Assembly: GCA_905221605.1 (NCBI GenBank)
Contig: CAJNDS010002400.1
Coordinates: 319,001-345,000 of the forward strand
Reading direction: 5' to 3'
DNA length: 26,000 bases
Origin: Symbiodinium natans
Lineage: Eukaryota; Sar; Dinophyceae; Suessiales; Symbiodiniaceae
The stretch's first letter is position 1. Every line of letters starts with the position of its first letter. Under the pieces are notes generated by a model. It was not told where the DNA came from and made no database searches. It was given only the letters and a program-made list of their open reading frames with translations. A program made the translations under genes and the position numbers. Below, piece after piece: positions 7,487 to 16,158 of the stretch.

Positions 7487-7641
7487 CCCAAAGTCCGGGA
7501 TTTCGGGTATGGTCAGTTCTCAAAACCCTACATTTTTAGGGGCCGTCCTTTGTAACAAGCCACCAGATATAGGAAGTCTGCTGAGTGATTCGGGGTTTCA
7601 TGGGGAGGGAGCGGGCTGGGCTTGGGTTTTGTGGCTTCAAG

Positions 7642-7734
7642 ACGGCAGGGCCCTACGGGATTTGGTGACGTGGGGGCTGCACTCCGCGAAAGTGGGGTGG
7701 CTGCAAAGATGCTCTGGCCTGAGCCCGAACCTTG
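7642..7734 (+). CDS. Exon, unknown protein (phase 2-2, 93 nt)
   Basis: Acceptor GGCTTCAAG; its donor is the GTAGACC that starts the CCCAGT-family element. The frame reads RQGPTGFGDVGAALRESGVA then AKMLWPEPEP. A second frame (GRALRDLVTWGLHSAKVGWL) is also open and likewise continues across the element, so the exon pair is better supported than either frame. Product not recognised. Confidence 0.5.
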
Positions 7735-7862
7735 GTAGACCAGCAACCACATTATAATAAGGGCACCTTTTTTTTTTTTGGGGGGGGGGGGGGGTTGGTT
7801 ATTTTATACGGGAACCCATAATCAACCAAAAGAGGGTAAAGGGCACCACTGGGCTGCCTAAG
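7735..7862 (+). mobile_element. Introner-like element, CCCAGT family, copy 4 (128 bp), acting as an intron
   Basis: Starts GTAGACCAGCAACC and ends CCACTGGGCTGCCTAAG. It exactly fills the gap between two exon-like segments whose frames stay open when it is removed. The core has a T12-G15 tract (7768-7794). This is the clearest case of the whole element being the intron. Confidence 0.7.
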
Positions 7863-7940
7863 GAACAACGAACCTGAACTTCCAACCGATCACGGTGAAG
7901 CGGTGCCTCCCTGGGCGTCGGAAAGGGCGGATATGTGCCA
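7863..7940 (+). CDS. Exon, unknown protein (phase 2-2, 78 nt)
   Basis: Follows the AAG end of the element. The frame reads NNEPELPTDHGEAVPPWASE then RADMC, acidic and proline-rich, to a GTGAAG donor. The alternative frame reads TTNLNFQPITVKRCLPGRR. Product not recognised. Confidence 0.48.
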
Positions 7941-7997
7941 GTGAAGGTCACCTCCCAGGCGAGGGGGGGGTTGAGTTGTTGGGGGTCTTGGGTGCAG

Positions 7998-8039
7998 AAG
8001 CCATCTGAGACCTTTGTAGAAAGTGCGTTCAAGTTGAAG
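7998..8039 (+). CDS. Short exon, unknown protein (42 nt, phase 0-0)
   Basis: Acceptor GGTGCAG, donor GTGTAGGGG. It reads KPSETFVESAFKLK and joins in phase to the terminal exon at 8090. Its start phase does not match 7940, so an exon is missing or a border is wrong. Confidence 0.42.
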
Positions 8040-8089
8040 GTGTAGGGGTTTAGGGTTTAGGGCTTAGGGGGTAGGGTTTAGGGTTCAAG
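8040..8089 (+). repeat. 50-bp intron made of TTTAGGG-like repeats
   Basis: GTGTAGGGGTTTAGGG ... TTCAAG: GT and AG ends with telomere-like repeats throughout, between two phase-0 exons. Confidence 0.55.
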
Positions 8090-8440
8090 GTTCAAGCAAA
8101 AGACTGCAACAAGATCCTTGCAAAGCAACGTCAAACTCCTTCGCAGCAGCGGCTCGGGCAGACCCGAAGAAAAGCGCGAGCAGTCTTCTTGTTTCAACGA
8201 GAGGAAGTATACCAGCTTTGTGCGAACCCGCGTAACGTAATGATGGCCAAAACTGCGTCCTGTGCATTCCCCTCAGCTTTGTCCAAGGATGCCTCGCCTA
8301 CGATTCTGGATGTAGAAGTTAGCAAGCTGCCAGCGGCATGCGTTCGCAATGCACAAGCAACTCTCTCTGTCCAACCCGAACTCCAGAATCCAAGAACCGT
8401 TAAGAAATCCCTAGTCCAAAAAACTTCTCGGACACAATGA
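8090..8440 (+). CDS. Terminal exon, unknown protein (116 residues, stop TGA)
   Basis: Acceptor GGGTTCAAG, then 116 codons ending in TGA at 8438-8440: VQAKDCNKILAKQRQTPSQQ, then KARAVFLFQREEVYQLCANP, KDASPTILDVEVSKLPAACV and KKSLVQKTSRTQ. It is basic, with no transmembrane segment. One of the longest open plus-strand segments, and it is followed directly by a CCCTAAA array. I do not recognise the family. Confidence 0.55.
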   Translation, partial: VQAKDCNKILAKQRQTPSQQRLGQTRRKARAVFLFQREEVYQLCANPRNVMMAKTASCAFPSALSKDASPTILDVEVSKLPAACVRNAQATLSVQPELQNPRTVKKSLVQKTSRTQ

Positions 8441-8485
8441 ACCCAAACCCTAAACCCTAAACACTAAACCCTAAACTCTAAACCC
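8439..8485 (-). repeat. CCCTAAA array
   Basis: Six imperfect complement heptamers between the stop at 8440 and the exon at 8499. Confidence 0.9.
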
Positions 8486-8498
8486 TGCAGGTTTTTAG

Positions 8499-8600
8499 AG
8501 TCGAGGGCTCGAAGGCCTGCTCCTCCTCCGGCGCGTCGGTGGCCGCCGGCAGCTCTAGTGACTCCGTCCTGCATCCGATGGCCATGTCAGGGGGCTGCGG
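8499..8600 (+). CDS. Exon, unknown protein (phase 2-2, 102 nt)
   Basis: Acceptor GCAGGTTTTTAG with a T tract; the donor is GTTTAGG of the following telomere-like array. The frame is GC3-rich: VEGSKACSSSGASVAAGSSS then DSVLHPMAMSGGC, a Ser/Ala-rich linker-like sequence. Product not recognised. Confidence 0.52.
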
Positions 8601-8735
8601 GTTTAGGATTTAGGGTTTAGGATTTAGGGTTTAGGGTTTAGGGTTTAGGGTTTATTTAGGGTTTAGGGTTTAGGGTTTATTTAGGGTTTGGTTTAGGGTT
8701 GGGTTTAGGGTTGAGGGCTTAGGGACCTTAAGCCT
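8600..8735 (+). repeat. TTTAGGG array, imperfect
   Basis: About 15 heptamers with ATTTAGG, TTTATTTAGGG and TTGGGTTTAGGG variants, beginning at the donor of the preceding exon. Confidence 0.95.
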
Positions 8736-8843
8736 AAACGTTCCTAAGCCCCATAAACCCTAGGTTTCCTCTTCCTAGCAGACTTAATACTAAGGATGAT
8801 AATCGGGGGCAATATAATCCCTATTCAGGACTGTTAGTACAAG

Positions 8844-8906
8844 ATGGAACATCGCAACCGAACACCAAACGTTTGGGTTTCGAGGCTTTTCGGGAGCTGA
8901 CATCAG
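8844..8906 (+). CDS. Exon, unknown protein (phase 2-2, 63 nt)
   Basis: Acceptor AGTACAAG, donor GTACCTGG. It reads WNIATEHQTFGFRGFSGADI. The other two frames are stopped or weaker. It is preceded by a 24-bp motif (TATAATCCCTATT...) shared with 23729. Product not recognised. Confidence 0.48.
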
Positions 8907-8970
8907 GTACCTGGGCTTGGTGTAGTGTTGTTGAGCCAGGCAAAACAGAAATCATCAAACATCGCCCCCT

Positions 8971-9235
8971 CCCCCCCCCCCCCCCCCCCCCCCCGCGCCA
9001 AACAAGGTGTCCCAAGTGATCGAGGCGACGAGTGAATGAGGTGTCCCCAAGCAGTGCCCCCAAGAACTCCAAGGGTTCCAAGTGACCCCTAGCGACCCAA
9101 GTGTGCTCCCCAATGTTGCATGACCCAGATGCCCCAAAGTGACCCCAACGTCCCAAGTGACTCACGCGTCTTTGCACAAGTTAGGTGGCCTAAGTGCTCC
9201 CAAGTACGCCATGTGACCCAAGTGTGCCAAGTGCC
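8971..9235. repeat. C24 tract and degenerate CCCAAGTGA repeats
   Basis: A 24-base C run (8971-8994), then about 15 imperfect copies of a CCCAAGTGAC-like unit to 9235. Open frames here are by-products of the repeat. Confidence 0.75.
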
Positions 9236-9288
9236 AAACCCCAAACCCCAAACCCTAAACCCTAAACCTTTCATCGGGACGTTATAAG

Positions 9289-9424
9289 GCTTGGGATTTC
9301 GGTTTTCGGCCCGAAGACCACATGCAACGTCCTCGCCTTTGGGGCTCCTCCACGCTGCCGCGCAACGAGCCGCCTGCCCGAAAGGGATTTAGGGTTGAGG
9401 CGCAGTGGGGTTTGGGAAGGGAAG
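9289..9424 (+). CDS. Exon, unknown protein
   Basis: Acceptor GTTATAAG; the frame is AWDFGFRPEDHMQRPRLWGS, then STLPRNEPPARKG, then RVEAQWGLGREG, to a GTAAAT donor at 9425. CCCTAAA repeats precede it and the large minisatellite lies in the following intron. Product not recognised. Confidence 0.48.
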
Positions 9425-9444
9425 GTAAATAGTGCGAGCGCCAA

Positions 9445-10735
9445 GGGCCTCTGGGCGGCTGATGCTCCTGACTCGCCCAGTGGGGCTTTCACGAGCCAAG
9501 GGTCTGTGCGGCTGATGCTCATGATGCTCGCCTGCTGGGGTGTACATCCCAACAGGCCGGCGGCTGCAGATGCTCATGATGCTCGCCTGCTGGGTTTTAC
9601 GTCCCAAAGGGCCTGGGCGGCTGATGCTCATGATGCTCGCTTGATGCAAGGGCCTGGGCCGCTGATGCTCATGATGCTCACCTGCCGGGCTCTACGTGCT
9701 AAGGGCCTCAGCGGCTGATGCTCATGATGCTCGCCTGTGGCTCTACGTGCCAAAGGCATGGGCGGCTGATGCTCATGATGCTCGCCTGCTGGGTTTACGT
9801 CCCAAAGGGCCTGGGCGGCTGATGCTCATGCTGCTCGCTTGATGCAAGGTCTGGGCGGCTGATGCTCATGATGCTCGCCTGCCGGGCTCTACGTGCCAAG
9901 GGCCTAAGCGGCTGATGCTCATGATGGTCGCCTGCTGGGCTGTACCTGCCAAGGCCGAAGCAGCTGATGCATGCTCGCCTGTGGGCTCTACGTACCAAGG
10001 GCCTGGGCAGCTGATGCTCATGATGCTCGCCTGCTGGGCTGTACCTGCCAAGGCCTAAGCAGCTGATGCTCATGATGCTCGCCTGTGGGCTCTACGTACC
10101 AAGGACCTGGGCAGCTGATGCTCATGATGCTCGCCTGCTGGGCTTTACGTGCTAGGGACCCAAGCGGCTGATGCTCATGATGCTCGCCTGGTGCTCGCCT
10201 GCTGGGCTTTGCCAAAGGGCCATACATCCCAAACGTTTGCGCAGCTGATGCTCATGATTCTCGCTTGCTGGGCTTTACGTCCCAAAGAACTTGGGCGGCT
10301 GATGCTCATGATGCTCGCCTGCTGGCAAGGGCTCAAGCGGCTGATGTTCGTGATCTGGGTGGCTGATGCCCTTGTGCTGGGCTTTATATGTGCCAAACAG
10401 TCTGGGCGGCTGATGCTCATGATGCTTGCCTGCTGGGCTTTACGTGCCAAGGGCCTTTAAGCAGCTGATGCTCATGATGGTCGTCTGTGGTCTTCTACGT
10501 GCCAAGGGCCTGGGATGCCCGCCTGCTGGGCTTTAGTGCCAAGGGCCTAAGCGGCTGATGCTCATGATGCTCTCGCCTGCTGGGCTGTGGCGGCTGTGTG
10601 TGTGCCAAAGGGCCTGGGCGGCTGATGCTCGCCTGTTGGGCTTTACGTGCCAAGGGCCTGGGCGCCAAAGGGCCTGGTAAGCGGCCGATATACTCATGAT
10701 GCTCGCCTACTGGGCTCTACGTGCCAAGGGCTTTA
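9445..10735 (+). repeat. Minisatellite, about 24 units of 40-76 bp
   Basis: Core GCGGCTGATGCTCATGATG then CTCGCCTGCTGGG, then a variable tail TTTACGTGCCAAGGGCCTGG. Spacing between cores is mostly 51-55 bp, with shorter (40-42) and longer (76) units. It encodes LMLMMLACW in one frame and HHEHQ on the other strand, which is repeat-driven. It probably lies in an intron between 9424 and 10867. Confidence 0.97.
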
Positions 10736-10866
10736 CGACCCATGAAGCCCAGAAAGCCCCCAAACCCTTCAAACCCTGTAACCGCTTTTAAAACCTTCTA
10801 CATAATCCCTATACGCTATAATCCCTATAAACCCTACAAACCCTGAAGCCTAAGACATTCAAGCAG

Positions 10867-10934
10867 CACTGGCACCTCGCCCGGGCAAATGGAATCCTGC
10901 GACCGCGCTCTTCGCCGGGCTTGTCGGGCACAGG
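10867..10934 (+). CDS. Candidate exon, unknown protein
   Basis: Acceptor TCAAGCAG; the donor is GTTTAGAG of a telomere-like run. It reads HWHLARANGILRPRSSPGLS then GT. Product not recognised. Confidence 0.42.
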
Positions 10935-11226
10935 GTTTAGAGGGTTCAGGGTATAGGGTTCACGGGGTCTATAGGGTTTATAGAGAGAGGGTTATTTATA
11001 GGGTTGAAAGGGGTTGGGGGGTTGAAGCTTTTTGGGGTTTAACTTGGGTTTATCTTGATGATTTTGGTATCAGAAGAACTGCGAGCTTCAAACTGCAGGG
11101 TGCAGGGCCTCAGGGTTAGGAGTGTAGGATTCAGGGTTAGGGTAAGGCTTTTGAGGCGTAGGGTTTAGGACTCCCCCCCCCCCCCCCCTCCCCTCCCAAA
11201 GGCCCTCCAACCCTACAACACCACAG

Positions 11227-11285
11227 GCAACCCGGGAACTCCTGTTGAATCGGCGGCTGCTGAAAACAGCTTGGCATTTCAACCA
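11227..11285 (+). CDS. Candidate exon, unknown protein
   Basis: Acceptor CACCACAG, phase 0, reading ATRELLLNRRLLKTAWHFN to a GTATAGG donor. It is strongly helical. A shorter possible exon lies upstream near 11072-11100. Product not recognised. Confidence 0.42.
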
Positions 11286-11299
11286 GTATAGGGGCCTTA

Positions 11300-11406
11300 A
11301 TGATTGGAGCAGTCTTTATTTTATTGGTTTATATATATATGTTTATATAATTGCTTTTCATTGCTATTTATTTACTTTTATTTAATTTTTTATTTATTAT
11401 TTTTCC

Positions 11407-11437
<31 letters not shown>

Positions 11438-11829
11438 GTGGTGGTATAGTTTCATTATCTAGGGACCATAAGGGAGTAGCACTTGCAATTTTCCGACCCC
11501 TGTAGTACACTCACCATGGTAGCTTGTGTTTGGGTTATTTATGACCATATTTTGAGTACTTGTAACCCCTACTTATAAGTTGCTATACTAGGAGGCTTGA
11601 AGGCTTAAGTAACGCTTGAACACCCCGATTCCCCATTGAGGAACCAGCAACAATAGGGGCTAGAGGGGCCCTAGCTTAACCGGAACCCCCCACCCCCACC
11701 AAACCTAAACCCCAAACCCCTAACCCCAAACCCTAAACCCCAAACCCTAAACCCTTTTAAGGGAAGGATCTCGGCTTCCTGGATTCCTGCTTACTGGGCC
11801 CCCTTACACCCTAAACCCTCAAGTCTCAG
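11300..11829. other. Intergenic or intronic stretch without a clear gene
   Basis: Holds an AT-rich patch (11315-11405), a T10-G22 tract (11407-11438) and CCCTAAA/CCCCAAA repeats (11700-11760, 11806-11820). I see no supported exon. Confidence 0.6.
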
Positions 11830-11879
11830 GGAATGCCGGCCTTCACTCCAGGTCCGGCCTTCACTGAAGACCATACGCT
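11830..11879 (+). CDS. Candidate exon, unknown protein
   Basis: Acceptor AAGTCTCAG, donor GTAGGAGG. It reads GMPAFTPGPAFTEDHT and contains a duplicated CCGGCCTTCACT. It lies between CCCTAAA repeats upstream and TTTAGGG repeats downstream. Confidence 0.35.
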
Positions 11880-11904
11880 GTAGGAGGGCATGGCCTGCTG
11901 TGGC

Positions 11905-12055
11905 TTAGGGTACATGAAGTAGGGTTTAGGGTTTGGGGTTTAGGGTTTGGGGTACCTAGGGCTTCGGGTTGAGGTTTCGGGTGGAGGGGGGTTTAGGGTT
12001 TAGGGTTTAGGGTTTGCTGTTTGGGGTTTGGGGTTTAGGGTTTCGGGGGGGGGTC
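11905..12055 (+). repeat. TTTAGGG/TTTGGGG array
   Basis: Imperfect heptamers mixed with GGGGTTT variants and a G run, about 15 units. Confidence 0.9.
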
Positions 12056-12078
12056 TCTTGAGGGACGTTTGGGCGCAG

Positions 12079-12230
12079 GGTTGCTATGTGGATTTCGCTT
12101 GAAGCACAACCCCAACTCCTCAACCTCGGCTTTTGGGGCTCAGGGGAATTGGAGGAAGAGAGTTGTATTTGGGAATGAAAGGGCTTGGGCTTTGAAGGGT
12201 TCTTACTTGGGAGTTTTGGCTCGTGCTTGA
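12079..12230 (+). CDS. Candidate exon ending in TGA, unknown protein
   Basis: Acceptor TGGGCGCAG; phase 1 gives 49 codons: LLCGFRLKHNPNSSTSAFGA, then QGNWRKRVVFGNERAWALKG, then SYLGVLARA and TGA at 12228-12230. It could be shortened by an internal donor. Product not recognised. Confidence 0.45.
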
Positions 12231-12282
12231 CAATGAAAGTTTCCCTGCCCTGAACACTAGATAGGCACATTTTCCAACCTAG

Positions 12283-12375
12283 GAATACCCCGAATGCACC
12301 CCCAAAACATGAAATCTGCAACGGGCAAAGGGCTCCTGGGAAGGGATCCCTTCAGACCCGACTGCCGGATTTAGG
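12283..12375 (+). CDS. Exon, unknown protein (phase 2-2, 93 nt)
   Basis: Acceptor CCAACCTAG, donor GTCACTG. It reads NTPNAPPKHEICNGQRAPGK then GSLQTRLPDL. TTTAGGG repeats follow within 10 bp. Product not recognised. Confidence 0.48.
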
Positions 12376-12611
12376 GTCACTGTTTTAGGGTTTAGGGTTT
12401 AGGGTTTATGGGGTTGGGGGTTTCAGAGTCACTGTTTTTGTGCGGTGCACTTGCATTAGAGGTTAGGGTACCCTCCAATCAAGAAGAGACCTTAAAACCC
12501 TCTCAAAAATATTCCGAGATATGATCTTACTAACCCAAACAAGGGAGAATAGAAACTAGACCAAGGGCCTAATTACCCAAAATTTGGAGGAACCTAAACT
12601 CCAAACTGAAG

Positions 12612-12740
12612 CTCAGCTCCACCAAGCGCGCGGCGCCCCTTCTGCAGCCCCTTTCTGAGAGTGTCTCTGAGGTCCGTGGAGAAACCACCCTGACTTCGCG
12701 ACTCGCAGGGGCTGCAGCCAGGATAGGGGGGACACCTTAA
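12612..12740 (+). CDS. Candidate exon ending in TAA, unknown protein
   Basis: Acceptor AACTGAAG, phase 0, 42 codons: LSSTKRAAPLLQPLSESVSE, then VRGETTLTSRLAGAAARIGG, then TP and TAA. GAG|GTCCGT at about 12671 is an alternative donor. It contains an 11-bp inverted pair CTGCAGCCCCT (12642) / AGGGGCTGCAG (12707). Confidence 0.45.
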   Translation, partial: LSSTKRAAPLLQPLSESVSEVRGETTLTSRLAGAAARIGGTP

Positions 12741-12910
12741 AAACATTGAAGGATCTCACTTCGGCCTCATGCTGTGAAAAGAGGCAAACCGACCCTGAAC
12801 CCTAAACCCTAAACCCCGGGTACCTATAATTACATAGGATACCGACATATACCCTTTAAGGGATTCTGTAGGGTACCTCATTCCCCCCATTCCCTTGCTA
12901 AGGACCACAG

Positions 12911-12986
12911 GAACAAGCCGGCTCGGCTGAGCGAATGTCCTGTACGGCTCGCCACTCCTGAGCTCCCAGAGGCCAATTCGGATTGA
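12911..12986 (+). CDS. Candidate exon, unknown protein
   Basis: Acceptor GACCACAG; phase 2 gives NKPARLSECPVRLATPELPE then ANSD and TGA at 12984, unless a GA donor is used before it. Telomere-like repeats lie on both sides in the usual polarity. Confidence 0.38.
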
Positions 12987-13206
12987 AGGGTTTAAGGGTA
13001 AGGAATCGAGGGTTTAGGGTTTAGGGTTTTAGGATTTAGGGTTTCAGGATTTTTTAGGGTTTTTGGATTTAGGGTTTCAGGATTTTAGGGTTCAGGTAGA
13101 GTTCAGGTTACATGTGGGGGCTCCTATACTAAGGAAAAGTTGGAGTGCTCAGGGGCGGGGGTAGGTTCATGGTGCTTCGAAGGGCACTCCTGGCTTCGGA
13201 TGACAC

Positions 13207-13375
13207 CTAAGCCCTAAACCCTAAACCCTAAACCCTTAACCCACTTGACCCTAAACTGCAGTAGGTGACCGCAGCCAAAGCCGAGCAGCGGTGTAGATCA
13301 CGACTGTGGTCACCGTCGCCTCAGGGGGGGTTTAGGGTTTAGGGTTTAGGGTTTAGGGTTTAGGGTTAGGGTTTG
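13207..13375. repeat. CCCTAAA array, GC-rich segment, TTTAGGG array
   Basis: Complement heptamers at 13207-13258 and direct heptamers at 13329-13375 bracket about 70 bp, which contains a possible exon (13275-13323, KAEQRCRSRLWSPSPQ). Confidence 0.85.
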
Positions 13376-13520
13376 GGGAGGTAACAGGTTGGGCTTAGGG
13401 TCTATAAGGTTTAGGCGTGTTCTAAGATTTTCTAAGGCTCAGGATCAAAAACCCTAAACCCTAGACTGGGTCCTGAGTGGCCAAAGACCAGAAAGGTCGC
13501 CATGTTTTGTGCTTTTTTAG

Positions 13521-13619
13521 GATGGCGATGCTAAACTGAGTGAGCTCATCTTCTTGTCCGGCGCTGCACGCCCAAAAGATAGGACGGGCAGCCTAGGAGA
13601 GACATTGTCGTTTGCTGGG
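13521..13619 (+). CDS. Exon, unknown protein (phase 0-0, 99 nt)
   Basis: A strong acceptor, GTGCTTTTTTAG. It has 33 codons: DGDAKLSELIFLSGAARPKD then RTGSLGETLSFAG, to a GTCCCC donor. It joins in phase to 13882 across a 262-bp gap holding three degenerate GACCGAC-type repeats and a G18 run. Product not recognised. Confidence 0.5.
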
Positions 13620-13881
13620 GTCCCCGTGACCCCCCCCAATGACCGACGCCGGCGGCTGCGTACTCTGTCTTCTGCTGCGGGGTCCGAACCCCGCCAACGA
13701 CCGACGGATGCTCTCGCACTATACACTAGCCGCCGACCACCCAAGCGACCGACAGCGGTGGCGGCGAACTCGGTCCTTTGCTCGGGGGGGGGGGGGGGGG
13801 GTTCCGAAACCCTTAAAACCACGGGAAAAAGGCCACCTTATCCCTGCTGAACCCCGCCCGAGCCAGACTCCACACACAAAG

Positions 13882-14025
13882 GCCCAGCAACAAGCAAACT
13901 TCGCAAGGGAGCCCAGATGGCACATTCAGGCGACCCAGCAAATAAAGGGCCTAGAGGGTGTAGAGCTGACGAGGAGCGTGCCCCGTTTGAAATTGAAAGC
14001 ACTCAGCCCTTCAAGAAGGGCTTAA
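13882..14025 (+). CDS. Terminal exon, unknown protein (stop TAA)
   Basis: Acceptor ACACAAAG, phase 0, 47 codons then TAA at 14023-14025: AQQQANFAREPRWHIQATQQ, then IKGLEGVELTRSVPRLKLKA, then LSPSRRA. Basic C-terminus. Product not recognised. Confidence 0.48.
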   Translation, partial: AQQQANFAREPRWHIQATQQIKGLEGVELTRSVPRLKLKALSPSRRA

Positions 14026-14221
14026 AAGGGCCCGAAATGGGCTCTAAGGATCCTCTCTTGGGGTAGAAGTCCCTGAACTATAGTTCCAAAATAAGTAAGG
14101 GCACCCCTCCTTGTAAGACTGTGAGTTGCCAGGAAGCACATAAACTCGTTAAACTCAATATGAACAAACACGGAGGGCAGGGACCTGGAACAAAAAACGT
14201 CGAAGCACCCCTTGGAAAGGG

Positions 14222-14302
14222 GTTTTAGGGTTTAGGGTTTAGGGTTTAGGGTTTAGGGTTAGGGTTCAGGGTTACGTACCCTAAACGTTAAACCCTAAAC
14301 CC
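14222..14302. repeat. TTTAGGG array facing CCCTAAA array
   Basis: Six direct heptamers, then ACGTACC, then complement heptamers to 14302: a head-to-head arrangement that could fold as a hairpin. Confidence 0.9.
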
Positions 14303-14331
14303 AAGAGAATCAAAGTCAAACAACGACTCAG

Positions 14332-14382
14332 GCGCGAGCCAAGAGCCCGGCCAGGGCGACAAGGCTCCTTCCTTTGAACATG
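14332..14382 (+). CDS. Candidate exon, unknown protein (phase 1-1, 51 nt)
   Basis: Acceptor CGACTCAG, donor GTGACTCC. It reads ASQEPGQGDKAPSFEH, hydrophilic. CCCTAAA lies before it and TTTAGGG-like repeats after it. Confidence 0.38.
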
Positions 14383-14662
14383 GTGACTCCTGCGTTTGGG
14401 GTTTAGGAGTTAGGGTTTAGGGCTTAATTAGGGGTTTAGGAGTTTTCGGGTTTGAGGTTGGGGTTAAGGGCTTGGGGAGCTTAAGGGTTTAGGGCTTGAG
14501 GCTCTGAGGAGTTTAGGGTTAAGGGTAGGGTTGTAAGACATTCGGCTTAGGGTCGATAGTGCTTAGGGTAATTCAGAGCGTTCCTCCAACCCCTGTATCT
14601 CAACAGTCTTTCAGAATCGCAACCCTAAGCCCTATCGACTGTCTACTCCAGACGATGGCCCA

Positions 14663-14767
14663 AAACCTAAACCTAAACCCTAAACCCTAACCCTAAACCC
14701 TAAAACCCTAAAACCCTAAACCTAAACCCTAAACCCTACCCTAAACCTAAACCCTAAGCCCTAACCC
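14663..14767 (-). repeat. CCCTAAA array
   Basis: About 14 complement heptamers with CCTAAA and CCCTAAAA variants, directly before the exon at 14798. Confidence 0.95.
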
Positions 14768-14797
14768 GATGGCCATGTGATGTTGGGAGTTGGGAAG

Positions 14798-14881
14798 GAC
14801 CAGAGGGCTGGCAACGCACTGCGAGGCTTCCGGGAAAAGGTCTCAAGCGACGCAGGGGTCCTCATTGTGCCATGTAAGCGG
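14798..14881 (+). CDS. Exon, unknown protein (phase 0-0, 84 nt)
   Basis: Acceptor GTTGGGAAG; the donor is GTTTAGGG of the next telomere-like array. It has 28 codons: DQRAGNALRGFREKVSSDAG then VLIVPCKR, a helix followed by a hydrophobic strand. The pattern is loosely like the strand before motif V of SNF2 helicases, but no GLNL motif follows, so I do not assign it. Confidence 0.52.
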
Positions 14882-15013
14882 GTTTAGGGTTTAGGGTAGA
14901 GGGTAGAAACAATCCGCAAGCATCTCGGGGACATGCCAAGCGCTACCCAAACCTAAACCCTTAAACCCTAACCCTAAACCCTAAACCCTAAACCCTCAAC
15001 CGTCCTAGCCAAG

Positions 15014-15082
15014 TCCGGCATGAGCTTTGTGCTCTCGCCGGGGATCAAGAGAGCGCTGTGCTTACTGCGCCCCGAGTTTCTG
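15014..15082 (+). CDS. Exon, unknown protein (phase 0-0, 69 nt)
   Basis: Acceptor CCTAGCCAAG, donor GTTGAG. It has 23 codons: SGMSFVLSPGIKRALCLLRP then EFL. It joins in phase to the previous exon. CCCTAAA repeats (14950-14998) lie in the intron before it. Product not recognised. Confidence 0.48.
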
Positions 15083-15311
15083 GTTGAGTGGTTTTGGGGG
15101 TTTCGGGGGCTGAGCCATGCCGATCAAACACCATGGTGGAGGCTCATGGTTACGTAGAAGTGAGGTTATGAGTAGGTTCTCACCTTATTTAGGGCATTTG
15201 TAACCTTACTGAACAATGAGTAGGGCTGGCAGGCTGAGGGTTGAGGTGGAACGGCGTTGTCCTGGGCGTCGGGCCTAACTATAATTATTGTATGATTACA
15301 TGTGAGGATAG

Positions 15312-15466
15312 AATCTTCTGATATGTCGCACCAATGTTTACTCGTATATGATGACTTGAATTCGATGTCGCTACCTCTTGCAGTGTGGCATCCAGGCCTA
15401 CTGATGCAAACGCTGCGGAGAGCAGCTCGTCGCAACCGCATGCCTCAACCCCAAACTACAAAAAAG
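15312..15466 (+). CDS. Exon, unknown protein, strong donor
   Basis: Acceptor GAGGATAG; donor AAG|GTAAGC, close to the eukaryotic consensus, followed at once by TTTAGG repeats. It has 51 codons: SSDMSHQCLLVYDDLNSMSL, then PLAVWHPGLLMQTLRRAARR, then NRMPQPQTTKK. Product not recognised. Confidence 0.55.
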
Positions 15467-15795
15467 GTAAGCATTAGGGTTTAGGTTAGGGCTTAGGGGT
15501 CCCCCAACCTATGGTCCGTAGTCCCTTGAAGCACCCATCTGGTGAACAATGCCACTGCGACGGGCCCATGCAAAAAAAGGCAGGAACTTCTTGCGCCCCC
15601 ACCCCCCCCCCCCCCCCCCCCCAAACCGAAAGTCCAAGGGCATTTTCACGGTCCCTTAAATATGGCCCCTTACACAGGGGGCCCTTATACCCTTTCTACC
15701 CTATACAACCCAAGGGCCCATGCTTCGGAGCCCTTTGAAGGAGCTAAGGGACCATAATAAGGGACCATGGAACTGGCCCCAAGACCCAAATCGCT

Positions 15796-15921
15796 ACAAC
15801 TATGGTACCGTGGCTCAGTACGAGCCAGGAACCCTCAACTCTAAACGTTGATGATATCGACATGATCGGTGGATTTTCGCACTTTTTACACAACGGATGC
15901 ATTGAACGGATTTCTACTTAA
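15796..15921 (+). CDS. Candidate exon, unknown protein
   Basis: An open frame reads PSTLNVDDIDMIGGFSHFLH then NGCIERIST and TAA at 15919-15921. An overlapping frame (VDFRTFYTTDALNGFLLKQS) runs on to about 15985. Only one can be right, and I cannot decide. The 5' border is uncertain. Confidence 0.32.
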   Translation, partial: TTMVPWLSTSQEPSTLNVDDIDMIGGFSHFLHNGCIERIST

Positions 15922-16158
15922 GCAAAGTTCCGAATTTGCGCAGCAACTCCGACAAACTTACACAACGTGTCCTCAACCTTACACTCCCCCCAACCCTAAA
16001 CTCCCCCAACCCGAAACTTCCCCCCCCACCCCCCTCGGGCGCCACACACCAGAACCGAACAATTGCACAAACCCTTGCTGAAACCTGAACCCTCAACACC
16101 AACGCTCCGTTCTGCCTTCGTTTTCTACGCTGAGGATGCGATCTAGGTCGAAACCCAG

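Noticed and set aside
8821-9274. Minus-strand glycine-rich gene
   Set aside because: The frame is produced by the C24 tract and the CCAAGTG repeats, with no independent coding signal.
9389-10460. Repeat proteins rich in HHEHQ or LMLMML
   Set aside because: They follow from the minisatellite unit and change frame wherever the unit length changes.
9445-10735. CRISPR array
   Set aside because: The repeats are regular, but both core and spacer belong to one continuous degenerate unit of changing length. Spacers are not unique, and the setting is eukaryotic.
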